DNA from: Pelagophyceae sp. CCMP2097
Lineage: Eukaryota; Sar; Pelagophyceae
Length of the DNA stretch: 41,702 nucleotides
Assembly (NCBI GenBank): GCA_026770575.1
Contig: MU657177.1
Location: forward strand, 698,539 to 740,240
Direction: 5' to 3'
In this document: positions 1-10,402 of the stretch, in pieces
Position numbering within the stretch: the stretch's first letter is position 1
Layout: every line of letters begins with the position of its first letter
Notes under the pieces: model-generated
The model's input: the letters and a program-made list of their open reading frames with translations, nothing else
Told to the model about the DNA's origin: nothing
The model's database searches: none
Translations under genes and position numbers: made by a program

Positions 1-48
1 CATCATAGAAGAAGTTTTTGGTCACAGGTTCGAATCTGGTCAGCCGCA
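1..48 (+). tRNA. possible 3' portion of a tRNA (truncated by window edge)
   Basis: Positions 24-40 read like a T arm: five bases, the loop TTCGAAT at 29-35 and five bases that pair partly (one mismatch, one wobble). A seven-base acceptor strand (41-47) and a discriminator A at 48 follow. The stretch ggtcacaggttcgaatc resembles bacterial or organellar tRNAs. The anticodon arm cannot be settled because the 5' half lies outside the window, and no T-run terminator follows. It could be chance or an organelle-derived fragment. Confidence 0.3.
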
Positions 49-324
49 AAAAAAAGAAAAAATAAATAGCTCAATAAGAAATAAAATAATAAAAATAAAG
101 ATAAGGAGGATTTGAAAGTTCAGCGATTAGTTAAATACATGTAATTTCAATTATTTACGTGGGCATTGCAATGGGATTTGGCTGTATCCTTCGGGTCCTC
201 CGTGTGCCTCCGGCGCGCTCTTGTAATAGACCCAGGAGGGGCGTCGTCGGCTATACGATCGTCCCATCTGTCGGCCTGGCTCGGCTCGCGGTCTCGACGA
301 GGGCCGCCTGGTTGCGCACCGACG
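49..324. other. intergenic, A-rich then GC-rich leader
   Basis: Positions 49-160 are strikingly A-rich (poly-purine blocks), unlike the rest of this GC-rich window. From about 170 the composition becomes coding-like and the frame of the downstream RAP gene is open, but the only ATG in good context is at 325. No separate gene is supported. Confidence 0.4.
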
Positions 325-2988
325 ATGCGTGCCTTGCAGCGCCCGGCGGGCCGCCGGCTGGCCGTGCGCCGCTTCGCCGGCGGCGCGCGCGGCGCGCGCG
401 CGGGCGCGGGGCTCATCGTGCGCAACCTGCCGAAGACGGCGACGCCGGTGGACGTCCGAAGGGCGTTTGAGGCGCTTTGTACCGTGACAAACGTATCCGT
501 CCCGATCGACAGCGCGACGGGCAACCCGCGCGGCTACGCCTTTGTGACGTTTGTCGCCGCAGAGGCGGAAACGGTGCGCGACGCCATGCACGGCGTGCAG
601 ATGGGCGGCCGCACCATCGCTGTGGAACTGACGTCGTCGGACAAGCCCGCGCCCAAGCTGCCGCCGGCGAGGACGACGATGACTCCACCACGGACCAACG
701 CCGAGCGCCGCCCCGTCCAAGCCCCGCCGAGGACCAACGCGGCGTACATCGCGCTGAACAAGCGCCTCGGCGCGTGCGAGACGGCGCGCGACGTCCTGTC
801 GCTTTTCGAGGCCCGCGGCGACGATTTTAATGGCGTCAACCTCGCCACGTCGCTGCACCGAGTCGGCGTCCTGAGCAGGTCGGTCGACGCATCGTCGTCT
901 TCATTGCTCCAAAAGCTCGTGGACGCTTCCGCCGCGAGCATTACCCGGGACGCCGACGCGTGGGGTTCGCGCGAGCTCTCGAGCGCTTGCTGGGGAGCAG
1001 CAAAAAACAATTTTGATGCTCCGGCTTTGTACGTCGCCGTCGCCTCTGCGGCGCGGCGGAAGATCGAGACGTTTAACGCCCAGGCTTTATCGAACACCGT
1101 TTGGGCCTATGCAAAAGCGGACGTCGCCGCGCCCGCTCTATTCGAGGCCGTGGCGGCAGAGGCGCAGCACAAGCTGTCGACGTTTGACGCGCAGGCTTTA
1201 GCCAACACGGTGTGGGCTTTTTCGAGGGCGGGCCACGCGGCTCTGGCTTTGTTCAACGCCGTGGCTCGGGAAAGCGCGTCGCGCGCCGAACTCTTCAACG
1301 CCCAGGAGTTGGCCAACACGGCGTGGGCCTTTGCGGCAAAGGCCGTCGAGGCGCCCGAGCTCTTTGGGGCCATCGCGTTGGCGGCGCCGAAGAAGATGGG
1401 CACATTTAATTCGCAGAACCTATCAAACATCGCTTGGGCGTTTTCGACTTTATGTTTCGAGGCCCCGGCCTTGTTCCACGCCGTTTCTGTGGAATCGGCC
1501 AAGAAAATGAACACGTTCAACGCCCAGGAGCTCGCGAGCTTGGCCTGGGCCTACGCGGCCCTGGACGTCGCAGCGCCTTTTTTATTCGCCGCCGTCGCTC
1601 TGGAAGCCCCGAAGAAGATGGCCTCGTTCAAGCCGCAGGAATTAGCAAATATCGCGTGGGCTTTTGCGACGGCGGGCGTCCCGGCGCCGGTGTTCTTCGA
1701 AGCCGTGGCGGCGGAAGCGGTGGCGAAGATGGGCAAGTTCAACGCCCAGAACCTTGCCAACATCTCCTGGGCGTACGCAAAGGCCGGCGTTCCGGCGCCG
1801 GAGCTGTTTGAAGCCATCGCTTACGAAGCGCCCTCGCAGATGCACGCCTTCAACTCGCAAGCTTTGGCGAACATCGTATGGGCGTTTTCGACCAACGGTG
1901 TCGAGGCCCCGGATTTATTTGAAGCAGTCGCCGAAGAAGCGCCAAAGATGATCTCGACGTTCAACTCGCAGGCTCTGTCGAACACCGTCTGGGCCTTTGC
2001 GACGGCGGGCGTGGAAGCACCGGAATTGTTCCAAGCCGTCGCGTCCGAGGCCCCGAAGAAGATCGAGACGTTTAGCCCGCAGGCTTTGGCAAACGTCGCC
2101 TGGGCGTTTTCGACAGAGGCCGTCGAGGCGCCTGCGATCTTCGACGCCGTGGCCACAGCGTCCATGGAGAAGATGGCGACGTTCGACTCGCAGGCTTTAG
2201 CCAACATCGTCTGGGCCTACTCCACGGCCGGCGTCGAGGCGCCGGAACTCTTCGAGGCCGTCGCGGCGGAGACTTTGCGGAAGATGGCGACGGCGACGTC
2301 GCAGGACGTCGCGAACACGGTCTGGGCTTACGCGACGGCGGGCGTGAGACCGCGCGCCTTGTTCGAGGCCGTCGCTTCCGAGGCGCAGCGGCGCGTCTCC
2401 GTGGCGACGCCTTCGAATCTGGCAAACGTCGCCTGGGCGTTTTCGGCGGTGGGCGTCGAGGCGCCAACGCTGTTCGAGGCCATGGCAGTGCGAGTAGATG
2501 ACCACATTGACGAATTCCGCCACGAGGACCTCGCTTTATTGCACCAAGTTTACATCAACCTCCGCGCATCGGCGCCGCACCACATCCTGACGGCAATCCT
2601 CAGCGTGCACGCGGCCGAACTCCGCGCGGCGTACGTTCGGTCGGTTTCAAAGCCGTCTCAAGCGCAGCGCGACGTCTCGGCGGCTCTGACGCGTGTAGGG
2701 TGGATCCACGACTTTGACCAGGTTACGGCCGAGGGCTTCAGCCTCGGCATGGCGCAGCCTTTGACGAAACTCGCCTTTGAGTTTGACGGCCCGGGGCACT
2801 ACCTCCGCGGGTACGAGAAACAACCGAGGCGAGTCTTGGACGGCGCTTCCAAATTCAAAGGCAGAATGCTGCGCCAACTCGGCTGGCGTGTGACGCACGT
2901 GCCGTACTTTGAGTGGGCGCCTCTGAAGACGCAAGCGGAGCAGCATACGTATCTGCGCAAAAAAATCAAAGCCGCCGCGAAGGGCTAA
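325..2988 (+). CDS. RRM - helical-repeat (OPR/HPR-like) - RAP domain protein, copy 1
   Basis: A predicted 887-residue RNA-binding protein, probably acting in a mitochondrion or plastid. The ATG at 325 opens an Arg-rich, acid-free leader that looks like an organellar presequence; the frame is open further upstream but without an ATG. An RRM follows at about residues 30-104, with RNP2 LIVRNL and RNP1 RGYAFVTF. Then come about 13 copies of a 37-residue repeat (core F-N-x-Q-x-L-A-N-x-x-W-A), one every 111 bp. The last 70 residues form a RAP domain (EFDGPGHY...KGRMLRQLGW). Known OPR/HPR-RAP proteins regulate organellar transcript stability or translation; the role here is inferred. A close paralogue lies immediately downstream on the same strand. 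No intron is apparent. Confidence 0.85.
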   Translation: MRALQRPAGRRLAVRRFAGGARGARAGAGLIVRNLPKTATPVDVRRAFEALCTVTNVSVPIDSATGNPRGYAFVTFVAAEAETVRDAMHGVQMGGRTIAVELTSSDKPAPKLPPARTTMTPPRTNAERRPVQAPPRTNAAYIALNKRLGACETARDVLSLFEARGDDFNGVNLATSLHRVGVLSRSVDASSSSLLQKLVDASAASITRDADAWGSRELSSACWGAAKNNFDAPALYVAVASAARRKIETFNAQALSNTVWAYAKADVAAPALFEAVAAEAQHKLSTFDAQALANTVWAFSRAGHAALALFNAVARESASRAELFNAQELANTAWAFAAKAVEAPELFGAIALAAPKKMGTFNSQNLSNIAWAFSTLCFEAPALFHAVSVESAKKMNTFNAQELASLAWAYAALDVAAPFLFAAVALEAPKKMASFKPQELANIAWAFATAGVPAPVFFEAVAAEAVAKMGKFNAQNLANISWAYAKAGVPAPELFEAIAYEAPSQMHAFNSQALANIVWAFSTNGVEAPDLFEAVAEEAPKMISTFNSQALSNTVWAFATAGVEAPELFQAVASEAPKKIETFSPQALANVAWAFSTEAVEAPAIFDAVATASMEKMATFDSQALANIVWAYSTAGVEAPELFEAVAAETLRKMATATSQDVANTVWAYATAGVRPRALFEAVASEAQRRVSVATPSNLANVAWAFSAVGVEAPTLFEAMAVRVDDHIDEFRHEDLALLHQVYINLRASAPHHILTAILSVHAAELRAAYVRSVSKPSQAQRDVSAALTRVGWIHDFDQVTAEGFSLGMAQPLTKLAFEFDGPGHYLRGYEKQPRRVLDGASKFKGRMLRQLGWRVTHVPYFEWAPLKTQAEQHTYLRKKIKAAAKG

Positions 2989-3218
2989 TACATCGCTCGA
3001 ATCGAAAAGCCATCGTCGACGGCTGCGTTGACCTCGAGGGGCCGCCTCTACGGCTCGATGTCCCGACCCGACTACGGTCCCTCGGTTGTCCGTTCACGAC
3101 GCGTCACGATTCGAATTCTGGCGAAGAGTGGCCTCGCGAAGCTTTAGTGCCTTACTCCTCGACGAGGCTCGCGCCGGTGCCGACCGCATACCTCGGCGGC
3201 CGGTCCACGCCGGCGTCG

Positions 3219-5651
3219 ATGCGGTCGGTCTGGCACCGCGCGCCGGCTGTGCGGTCGGTGCGGCGGTATACGCCGCTGGGGCCCAACGCCGCCGAGATCT
3301 TCGTGGCCAACCTCCCTCGCGGCACGACGATCGAGGAGGTTCGAAGCATCTTCTCGCCGCTCTGCGACGTGCGGTCCGTCCGCATCCCGACGGACCGCGT
3401 CACGTCGCAGCCGAGAGCGTTTGCCTTTGTGACCATCGTCGCCACGGACGGCGCGACGGCGCGTTTGGAAGCCGAGGCGGCGCGGACGCAGATGGACGGC
3501 GTCATGCTGAACGGCCGCAAGCTCGTCGTAGAGGTGCACGCCGACAAGGCCGGCGGCGCGGCTCTGCACGAGGACGTGCAGCGGCGCGCGGTAGTTACTA
3601 AGTGCGTCGCCCTCAACAAGCAGCTCGTCGCATCCACGAATGCCGCCGACATCCTCGCTTTATTCGGCGAAGAAGGCGCAAACTTCAATTTTGTCAACCT
3701 GGCGACGGCGCTCCAACGCCTCGGCGCTTTAAGCCAAGGCGTGCCCATGGACGCCGTCCCGGTTTTAAGGAGCCTCGTCGTGCAGGCGACGGCGAGCGTG
3801 TCGAGCGAGGCCTGGAGCGCGCGCGAGCTCTCGAACGCGTGCTGGGGTCTGACGAGGGTCAGCGCCGGCCACGCGCCGGCCGTGTTTGGAGGGCCGAACT
3901 TCTTCGACGCGGTGGCGGCAAAGGCCGTCCACCAAATAGAGGGGTTCAACCCGCAAGACCTCGCCAACATGCTCTGGTCCTTTAGCACGACGGGCGTCGA
4001 GGCTTGGCTGTTGTTCGAGGCGGCGGCCGGGGAGGTGGCGCGCAAGGTCGAGAAATGCAACGCTCAAGCCTTGGCAAACGTCGTCTGGGCCTACGCCACC
4101 GCGGGCCATTCCGCGGAGCCGCTGTTCAAGGCCGTGGCGGTAGAAGCAAGGCGGGCGATCCGGGCCTTTAACGCGCAGGACATTTCGCAGATGGTTTGGG
4201 CCTATGCAAAGATGGGCATCCAGTCGCCGAGGCTCTTCTACGCCTGTGCGGAAGAGTTCCCGAAGAGGGCGCACTTGTTCAGCGCCCAGGCCTTGGCGAA
4301 TACGGTGTGGGCCTTTGCGACGGCGGAAATCGCGTCGAAGGTTCTGTTCGAAGCCGTGGCTTTAGAATCGTGCAAGAAGATGGACTCGTTTACGCCCCAG
4401 AACATGGCCAACACCGTCTGGGCCTTTGCAAAGGCGCGCGTGGACGCCCCTTTACTTTTCGAGGCTGTGGCCTCGACAGCGTCAAAGAGGATCACGACGT
4501 TCAACGCGCAGGCTTTAAGTAACATGGTTTGGGCCTTTTCATCAGCCGAAGTCGAAGCACCCGAGCTCTTCGACGCCGTCGCCTTGGAATCCGTCCCAAG
4601 AATCGGAGCCTTCAACTCGCAGGCCTTGGCGAACACGGCTTGGGCGTATGCGACGGCGGGCGTGGAAGCGCCTTTACTCTTCGAAGCCGTAGCCAAGGAG
4701 TCTCGGAAGAAGCTCGCTTCGTTCAACGCCCAGGCTCTGTCGAATATTGTGTGGGCGTACTCGACAGAGGCGATTGATTCGAAGAAGTTGTTTGACGCCG
4801 TTGCGGCGGCGGCGGTGAACAAGATCGGAGACTTCAACTCGCAAAACCTCGCTTCCACAGTCCACGCCTTTTCCACCGCCGGCATCTCCGCGCCGCCGCT
4901 CTTCCGCGCCGTCGCCGCAGAGGCGTCTCTCAGGGTGCCGTCGTTTACGACCGAGGAGTTGGCCAACACCGTATGGGCCTTTTCGATTGCCGGCGCAAAG
5001 GCGAGATCTCTATACGAGGCCGTCGCAACCGAGGCTCCGAAGAGGATGAACTCCTTCAGCCCGTCTCAGCTGACGACCATCCTCTGGGCCTACGCGGTTG
5101 TGGGCGTCGACGCGCCGGCTTTATTTGAGCAAAGCGCGGAGCGCGTGGAGAGCCTCCTCGGCGGCGACTTGGGCGTCAAAGAATTAGCGCAGCTGCACCA
5201 GGTCCGCGCCTACCTCTTGCAGGAGAACCCGCACAACACTTTGGCCTTTATCCTCAACAGGCACACGCCCTACCTCAAGGCAGCCTACTTACAAAGGGAC
5301 GCTTCACCGTCCAAATCAAAGCAGGCTTTATCCACGGCTTTGGAGCGCGTCGGCTGGGCGCACGACTACGAGCACGTCGTCGAAGAGGGCTTGAGCCTCT
5401 GTATGGCGCAGCCGGCTTCTTTTTTTGCCTTTGAGTTTGACGGCCCTTCGCATTTCCTCCATGGGCCGAAAAGGGGCCGTCAAGAGACGCGCGTCTTGGC
5501 AGGCGAGACCAAGTTCAAGGGCCGCCTGCTTCGCCAACTCGGCTGGAAGGTGGCGCACGTGCCGTTCTTTGAATGGGCGGCGCTTTCGACGGCGGTGCAG
5601 CAGGACAACTACGTCCGAGAGAAGCTCGAGGCCCTGCAAGCCCCGGAATGA
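3219..5651 (+). CDS. RRM - helical-repeat (OPR/HPR-like) - RAP domain protein, copy 2
   Basis: An 810-residue tandem paralogue of the gene ending at 2988. The open frame reaches back into that g​ene, but the ATG at 3219 begins an Arg-rich leader (MRSVWHRAPAVRSVRR) like a mitochondrial presequence, so it is the chosen start. The RRM spans about residues 26-100 (RNP2 IFVANL, RNP1 AFAFVTI). About 11 full 37-residue helical repeats plus one degenerate first repeat follow. The RAP domain is at about residues 735-805 (EFDGPSHFLHG...KGRLLRQLGW). It has fewer repeats than copy 1, consistent with repeat gain or loss after duplication, which in repeat-code RNA binders changes target length. The organellar RNA role is inferred from the family. 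Confidence 0.85.
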   Translation: MRSVWHRAPAVRSVRRYTPLGPNAAEIFVANLPRGTTIEEVRSIFSPLCDVRSVRIPTDRVTSQPRAFAFVTIVATDGATARLEAEAARTQMDGVMLNGRKLVVEVHADKAGGAALHEDVQRRAVVTKCVALNKQLVASTNAADILALFGEEGANFNFVNLATALQRLGALSQGVPMDAVPVLRSLVVQATASVSSEAWSARELSNACWGLTRVSAGHAPAVFGGPNFFDAVAAKAVHQIEGFNPQDLANMLWSFSTTGVEAWLLFEAAAGEVARKVEKCNAQALANVVWAYATAGHSAEPLFKAVAVEARRAIRAFNAQDISQMVWAYAKMGIQSPRLFYACAEEFPKRAHLFSAQALANTVWAFATAEIASKVLFEAVALESCKKMDSFTPQNMANTVWAFAKARVDAPLLFEAVASTASKRITTFNAQALSNMVWAFSSAEVEAPELFDAVALESVPRIGAFNSQALANTAWAYATAGVEAPLLFEAVAKESRKKLASFNAQALSNIVWAYSTEAIDSKKLFDAVAAAAVNKIGDFNSQNLASTVHAFSTAGISAPPLFRAVAAEASLRVPSFTTEELANTVWAFSIAGAKARSLYEAVATEAPKRMNSFSPSQLTTILWAYAVVGVDAPALFEQSAERVESLLGGDLGVKELAQLHQVRAYLLQENPHNTLAFILNRHTPYLKAAYLQRDASPSKSKQALSTALERVGWAHDYEHVVEEGLSLCMAQPASFFAFEFDGPSHFLHGPKRGRQETRVLAGETKFKGRLLRQLGWKVAHVPFFEWAALSTAVQQDNYVREKLEALQAPE

Positions 5652-6063
5652 CCAAACGAATGCGTGATAATCGAAGCTTTGTAAGATGGGTCCCGGCCGC
5701 AACTCGACGTGCCAGGGATGGCATCGAGTGCTTATCCGTGTACGGTCCGACGGGTCAGAGGGCCGGGTCCATGGTGATTTGCGACGGGGAGTCCTCTGGT
5801 CGGCCAGGCGACGGGTCGACGAAGCACCGAGGCTCTCTCGGTCTTGTCCCAGAGGCGGTGATCAGCATCGAGGTTGCTCAATCCGCAATCCTGCAGCGTT
5901 GGCCGTGGTCCGTGTCGTGGCGGGTCGGCCAGCCGTTCGTATGTGGCTTTCACCGAGTCCCCTGGTCCGCCTTCCTTTTGTACGTGGCGGACTCTTGAGC
6001 AACGATGCGCTCGATGATTCTCTTGGACTGTCCCGATTCCAAGCTTAAGGCGGCAGTGGCCAT
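5652..6063. other. intergenic, no supported feature
   Basis: Short open frames occur on both strands, but none shows a recognisable domain, a splice-consistent structure or a strong start. I see nothing I can support here. Confidence 0.4.
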
Positions 6064-6819
6064 TCACTTCTCGGCCGTCGTATGGACGTGACGGCAAAGG
6101 CCTCCGAACGAACACGCCCTATTGAAACGACACGCCCGATTGCCGGCGTAGGCGTAGCAGAGCGTCGGCTGCGTGGAATTCGTACTCGCGTGAGCGCGTC
6201 GAAGCCTCGAGCCGAACTCGGTGGCGTCCTCCGTGGAACGCTGCACCAGAGCTTTGACAGTGCCTTGCGACTCGCCGCGAGGAGCAGTTGCAATCGTGTC
6301 CTGAGGTGGCAATCGTGTCCTGAGGGATCTTGCACACTGTGGCATAAGGAGCGAAGTGAGGATCCCTTGGTCAAACTTCTTCGTCATCTCGGCCTGCATC
6401 TTCGTGATCAACGCAAACTCCCTCAACAGCTTCTCGGCCCGCGCTTGCCTGCCGGATTCGTGGAGCTGGCTCATCTCCATCCATTCTTGGACGAATCGCG
6501 CTGTCCGTGAATTGCCGGCTCTGAAGTTGCCCTCCATCTTGTCGACGACATCGTCCAGCACATTCGAGTACCAGGCCTCCCTGGCGGCGGCGTCGCAGTC
6601 AGGCGCCGGTGCTGGCGGTGGAGGGGGAGCGTCGTCAGCCGCCTGGAAGTCTTCCGGCCTGGATACCTCGACCTTGGACGCGAAGATGGCGAGGATTTGC
6701 TGGTCCGAGAGCGTCTCGCTCGATGCTCGCAAGACCTTGAACTGCCGGAACCATCCCCCGGCGTGCGTCTCGCCCCACGGCGTGTCGATCCCAGGGCACG
6801 TGCCGATGCTTGAAGCCAT
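6064..6819 (-). CDS. hypothetical protein with C-terminal Cys/His cluster
   Basis: A 251-residue frame on the minus strand from the ATG at 6819. The frame stays open upstream to 7128, but without an ATG. The middle is predicted helical (EWMEMSQLHESGRQARAEK) after a short Pro/Ala-rich stretch. Near the C terminus a cluster C-x8-C-x5-C-x5-C-x-H resembles a CCCH finger or the Cys/His tail of some retroelement gag-like proteins, but the spacing does not fit the standard C-x8-C-x5-C-x3-H. A perfect 17-bp direct repeat (6291-6328) lies within the frame. It could be a retroelement remnant, a lineage-specific gene or a chance frame in GC-rich DNA. Function unknown. Confidence 0.4.
   Translation of the reverse strand: MASSIGTCPGIDTPWGETHAGGWFRQFKVLRASSETLSDQQILAIFASKVEVSRPEDFQAADDAPPPPPAPAPDCDAAAREAWYSNVLDDVVDKMEGNFRAGNSRTARFVQEWMEMSQLHESGRQARAEKLLREFALITKMQAEMTKKFDQGILTSLLMPQCARSLRTRLPPQDTIATAPRGESQGTVKALVQRSTEDATEFGSRLRRAHASTNSTQPTLCYAYAGNRACRFNRACSFGGLCRHVHTTAEK
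6291..6328. repeat. short tandem direct repeat (unit about 19 bp)
   Basis: The string gcaatcgtgtcctgagg occurs twice in a row with a two-base spacer. It falls inside the hypothetical minus-strand frame 6064-6819. Confidence 0.7.
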
Positions 6820-6912
6820 CGTGCGAGCGGGCGCACCTGCGACCGCGACGGTGGAAGCAGCGCGCGCCGTGGGAGCTCCTGCCAGTGCTCGCACGATGTT
6901 CAAGGAGGTCCC

Positions 6913-7452
6913 GTGCGCACGCAACGGCTCGAGCACGAGCGCTCGGACTGCAGTGGCTTCTTCGGCAATGCTTCTTCGGCGATAATCGAGATTGTTCAAG
7001 TTTCGGGGAGAAACGTCCTTGTTCGCGTGGAGCCGCGGAGGAGGACGTGGGGATGCGGCCACCCGGGCACGTCGGTGGTGCTGCCGTCGTGCGAGCGCCT
7101 CGGTCGAATTGGCGAGGACGCAGAGCACTTTCTCAGTCAGTGTAGGTACGAGAAATGGCTTTTCGAGACGCCAGGGCAGTTTCCGCTACGCCGCGACGAC
7201 ACCCGCCCGTCTGAGGACGATGGGTCCGTACACAAGCCCTTCAATCGCGACGCTGTGCCCTTGCTTGTAGAGGCAGCGTCGTGTAGAATGTGGGTTAAAA
7301 TTCGGTATTCGTTTTCTGTGTGGCCCGAGTTCTGTCTTTCGGGCTCCTGCCGAACGTGCTTGCTAGCGAGGATCACCATGCCGGTCTTTCCTGGTATGCA
7401 GGATAGCTCAACGAAAAGCTGTACAACGAGCCTCAAGGACGAAGTTTTTTAG
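6913..7452 (+). mobile_element. possible relic of a non-LTR retrotransposon ORF2 C-terminus
   Basis: The plus frame here encodes SCERLGRIGEDAEHFLSQC at about 7078-7140. This resembles the Cys-rich segment after the reverse transcriptase/RNase H of LINE-type elements (C..C....E.x.HFL..C). No reverse transcriptase catalytic motif is visible nearby, so if real it is a short fragment. It overlaps antisense the upstream extension of the 6064-6819 frame. The rest of 6820-7508 contains nothing else I can support. Confidence 0.22.
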
Positions 7453-7508
7453 AGAAGCGGTGCGCCGTTGGCAGCGCGTCTCTGCGCTTCCCAAGCCGTA
7501 GAGCGCGA

Positions 7509-10020
7509 TCACTGCTTCATGTACGCCTGAACCTTCTCGACGCAGTTCTCGGCCGTCATGCCGAGCTCCTTCATCACGATGTCGCCCGGCGCAGAGAAGC
7601 CGTAGCGGTCGACGCCAATAGCGTGGCCGTCGAGGCCGACGTACTTGTACCACGGGGCGGTGATGCCCGCCTCCATGGAGACGCGCTTGCGGCACGCCGA
7701 CGGGAGGACCGACTCCTTGTACGCCGCCGTCTGGCGGTCGAAGCGCTCCATGCACGGCATCGAGACGACTCGGAAGCCCGCGCCGAGGATCTTGGCCGCG
7801 TCCACGGCGTGCTGCACCTCGGAGCCCGTAGCGATGATGATGGCCTCGAGCGGGCCCGTCTCCTTGACGCAGATGTAGGCGCCGTCGAGCACGCCCTGGC
7901 GGCGCGTGGCGGCGTCGACGTGGCCCAGAGTCTTCAGGTTCTGGCGCGAGAGGATCAGAGCCGTCGGGCCCGTCTTGCGGTCAATCGAAGCGACGTACGC
8001 GCCGGCCGTCTCCTCCGGATCGGCGGGGCGGATCACGTCGAGGTTCGGGTACGCGCGCAGGCCGGAGACCGTCTCGACCGGCTGGTGGGTGGGGCCGTCC
8101 TCGCCGACGCCGATGGAGTCGTGGGTCCAGATGTACGACACGCCAAGCTCGGCGAGCGCGGCGATGCGGACCGGGGCGCGCATGTAGTCGGCGAAGACGA
8201 GGAAGGTGGCGCCCGACGGGCGGAACAGGCCGTAGTACGCAAAGCCGTTGAGGATGCAGCCCATGGCGTGCTCGCGGATGCCGTAGTAGACGTTGCGGCC
8301 CGTGTACGACTTGCCAAAGTCGGCGCCGAAGTCGCCGCCGCCCTTGATGTAGTTCTTCGTCGAGCCGTGGAGGTCAGCCGAGCCGGAGATGTAGAGCGGG
8401 ACCGCAGCCGCGATGTGCTGGATCACGTTGGAGCCGGACTGGCGCGTGGCCTCGTCGGCGCCGGAGAACTCCGGGATAGCCTTGAAGAGCTCGGCCGCCG
8501 AAGGCGTGACGCCGGCCTCGCCGTCCGCGAGCGTCTTGGCGAGGGCCGGGTTGGCCGCCGTCCAGGCCTTCTTGGTGACCATCCACTTGTCGTAGACGGC
8601 GATGTTGGCCGCCTTCTTGGCGGCGAAGAACTTGTACGTCTCGTCCGAGACGAACCACTTCTTCTCCGGCAGGCCGAGGGCCTTGCGCGATTCGTCGACG
8701 TACTTCACGCCGGCCTCGCCGTGGGCGGCGTTGGTGCCGGCGACGGCGTCGATGCCGCGGCCGATCTCCGTCTTGCAGATGATAAGCGTGGGTTTGCCGT
8801 TGTCGTTCGACTTGGCCGTCTCAACCGCAGCCGAGATGGCCACCAGGTCGTGGCCGTCGAGGAGCGTGATGACGTCCCAGCCGTAGGCGACGTAGCGCGC
8901 GCCGACGTCCTCGGACTGCGTGAACTCGGCCATCTTGTCGAGCGTCACGTCGTTGGCGTCGTACATGACGATGAGGTTGTCCAGCTTCTCGTGGGCGGCG
9001 AACGCGGCCGACTCGGCCGAGACGCCCTCCTGGAGGCAGCCGTCGCCGACGAGGCAGAAGATGTGCGCGTCCATGAGCGTGTGCTCCGGGGTGTTGAAGA
9101 GCGCGGCAGACATCTTGGCCGCAGCGGCCATGCCGGCGCAGTTGGAGACGCCGGCGCCGAGCGGGCCCGTCGTGGCCTCAATGCCCGGCGTCGCGTGCTC
9201 CGAGTTGGGGAACTCCGGGTGGCCCGGCGTCATCGAGTGGTGCTGGCGGAACGCCGCAACCTCCTCAATCGGCAGCGCGTAGCCAGACATGTGCAGCCAC
9301 GAATAGAGGAACATGGAGCCGTGGCCAGCCGAGAGAACGAAGCGGTCGCGGTTGATCCACTTGGCGTCGTCCGGGTTGTACCTTAAGTGAGGCGGTGAGC
9401 GGAGGATATGCGCTTGCACCAGGGGCGTCCTTTGGCGCTCTACTTGCACCAGAGGCATTCTTTCGCGCTCTATTCGAAAGGCTGCGCGCCCCCACGCCCC
9501 ACCCGGGGGACTTACGTCATGGCCGTGCCGAAGAGAACCGCGCCGATCTCAGCCGCGCCGAGCGGCAGGCCCATGTGGCCCGACTTCGCCGCGGCGATCG
9601 AGTCCATGGCCTAGAAACGCGGCGGTGAAGCGGGCGCCTCGGGCACAAGGCCGCTCTCGGGGCCGGCCCTTGCGGCATGAATTTGTCGAAGTTGCAGGTT
9701 CAACGTCAACTTGACTCGATCCAACGCCCCGGCGCCGAGGCGGCGGCCTTTGGCGATGAGCCGCGGGCCGCCGAGCAAGCCCAGGCTGCCGATATTGCCC
9801 CCCGCAGCCTCTGCCCCCGCCCGTGATTGCCAAACGGCAAGCTTTGGCGCCGGTGCCGCACGAGGCCGCGAGCCTCCGTCGCCGCCGTGGCGAGCGACTC
9901 GATCGTCGTCGTGGCAACCTCCGTGGCGGTGGCCTTGCCGACAACGGAGACGGCCGCCTGGCGCGGCGCCACGAAGGCGCCGGCGCCGGCCAGCGCGAGA
10001 GCCGCGAGAGTCAACTGCAT
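7509..10020 (-). CDS. plastid transketolase (Calvin cycle / pentose phosphate)
   Basis: ThDP-dependent transfer of two-carbon units between sugar phosphates. Model: complement(7509..9381, 9516..9610, 9862..10020), 708 residues, in frame throughout. The 134-nt and 251-nt introns have donors GTAAGT and GTGCGG and AG acceptors. Exon 1 starts at the ATG at 10020 with a hydrophobic signal peptide and [11 protein letters not shown], an ASAFAP-like cleavage site with Phe, so import into a red-derived complex plastid is predicted. Family motifs: [23 protein letters not shown], the ThDP motif GDGCLQEG, and YGIREHAMG with the catalytic Glu. Full length for the family. It lies divergently from the MYND gene starting at 10403. 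Confidence 0.95.
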
Positions 10021-10402
10021 CCTTTCTAACCTAAAAATGAAACGCGCGTGGGGGCACCGGCTCGTGCGCGCGCGCCGCCCGCCGCAGGGGCCGCCGCCCG
10101 CCGCGCGGCGCGCGCCCGGCGCGCCGGGCGCCGCAGTGCAATGGGACGCGGGAGTCCGTACAAAGGATCTGTCGCTTTTCCACGTCGTGCCAAACTGCAA
10201 GCGCGATGCGTCTCTGTCTCGCCAGCGAAAGATTCATGGGCCAGCCGTGCGGTACAGACTCTTTCGAATTGTATCAAATCCCCCTCTGATATTGGTCTTT
10301 TCGAAAAAAAGACATTCCGGAATGTTCGGGAATCCCCGGAGACCGTTCGTCCCTTCGAAGCTGAGCGAGCACCGCGAGCGACGCTCTGGCATCCCCGACC
10401 CG
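10021..10402. promoter_or_regulatory. divergent intergenic region, transketolase / MYND gene
   Basis: This 382-bp gap holds the presumed promoters of two genes transcribed away from each other. On the minus strand, tttttag lies shortly before the transketolase ATG and could be a 5'UTR intron acceptor. No TATA box stands out. Confidence 0.35.

Noticed and set aside
2913..3218. N-terminal extension of the second RAP protein
   Set aside because: It would overlap the first gene's coding end and lacks an ATG before 3219, whereas 3219 starts a presequence-like leader.
7623..9386. 587-codon plus-strand open frame antisense to transketolase
   Set aside because: Arg/Gly/Val-rich shadow of a clearly conserved enzyme gene; no domain.
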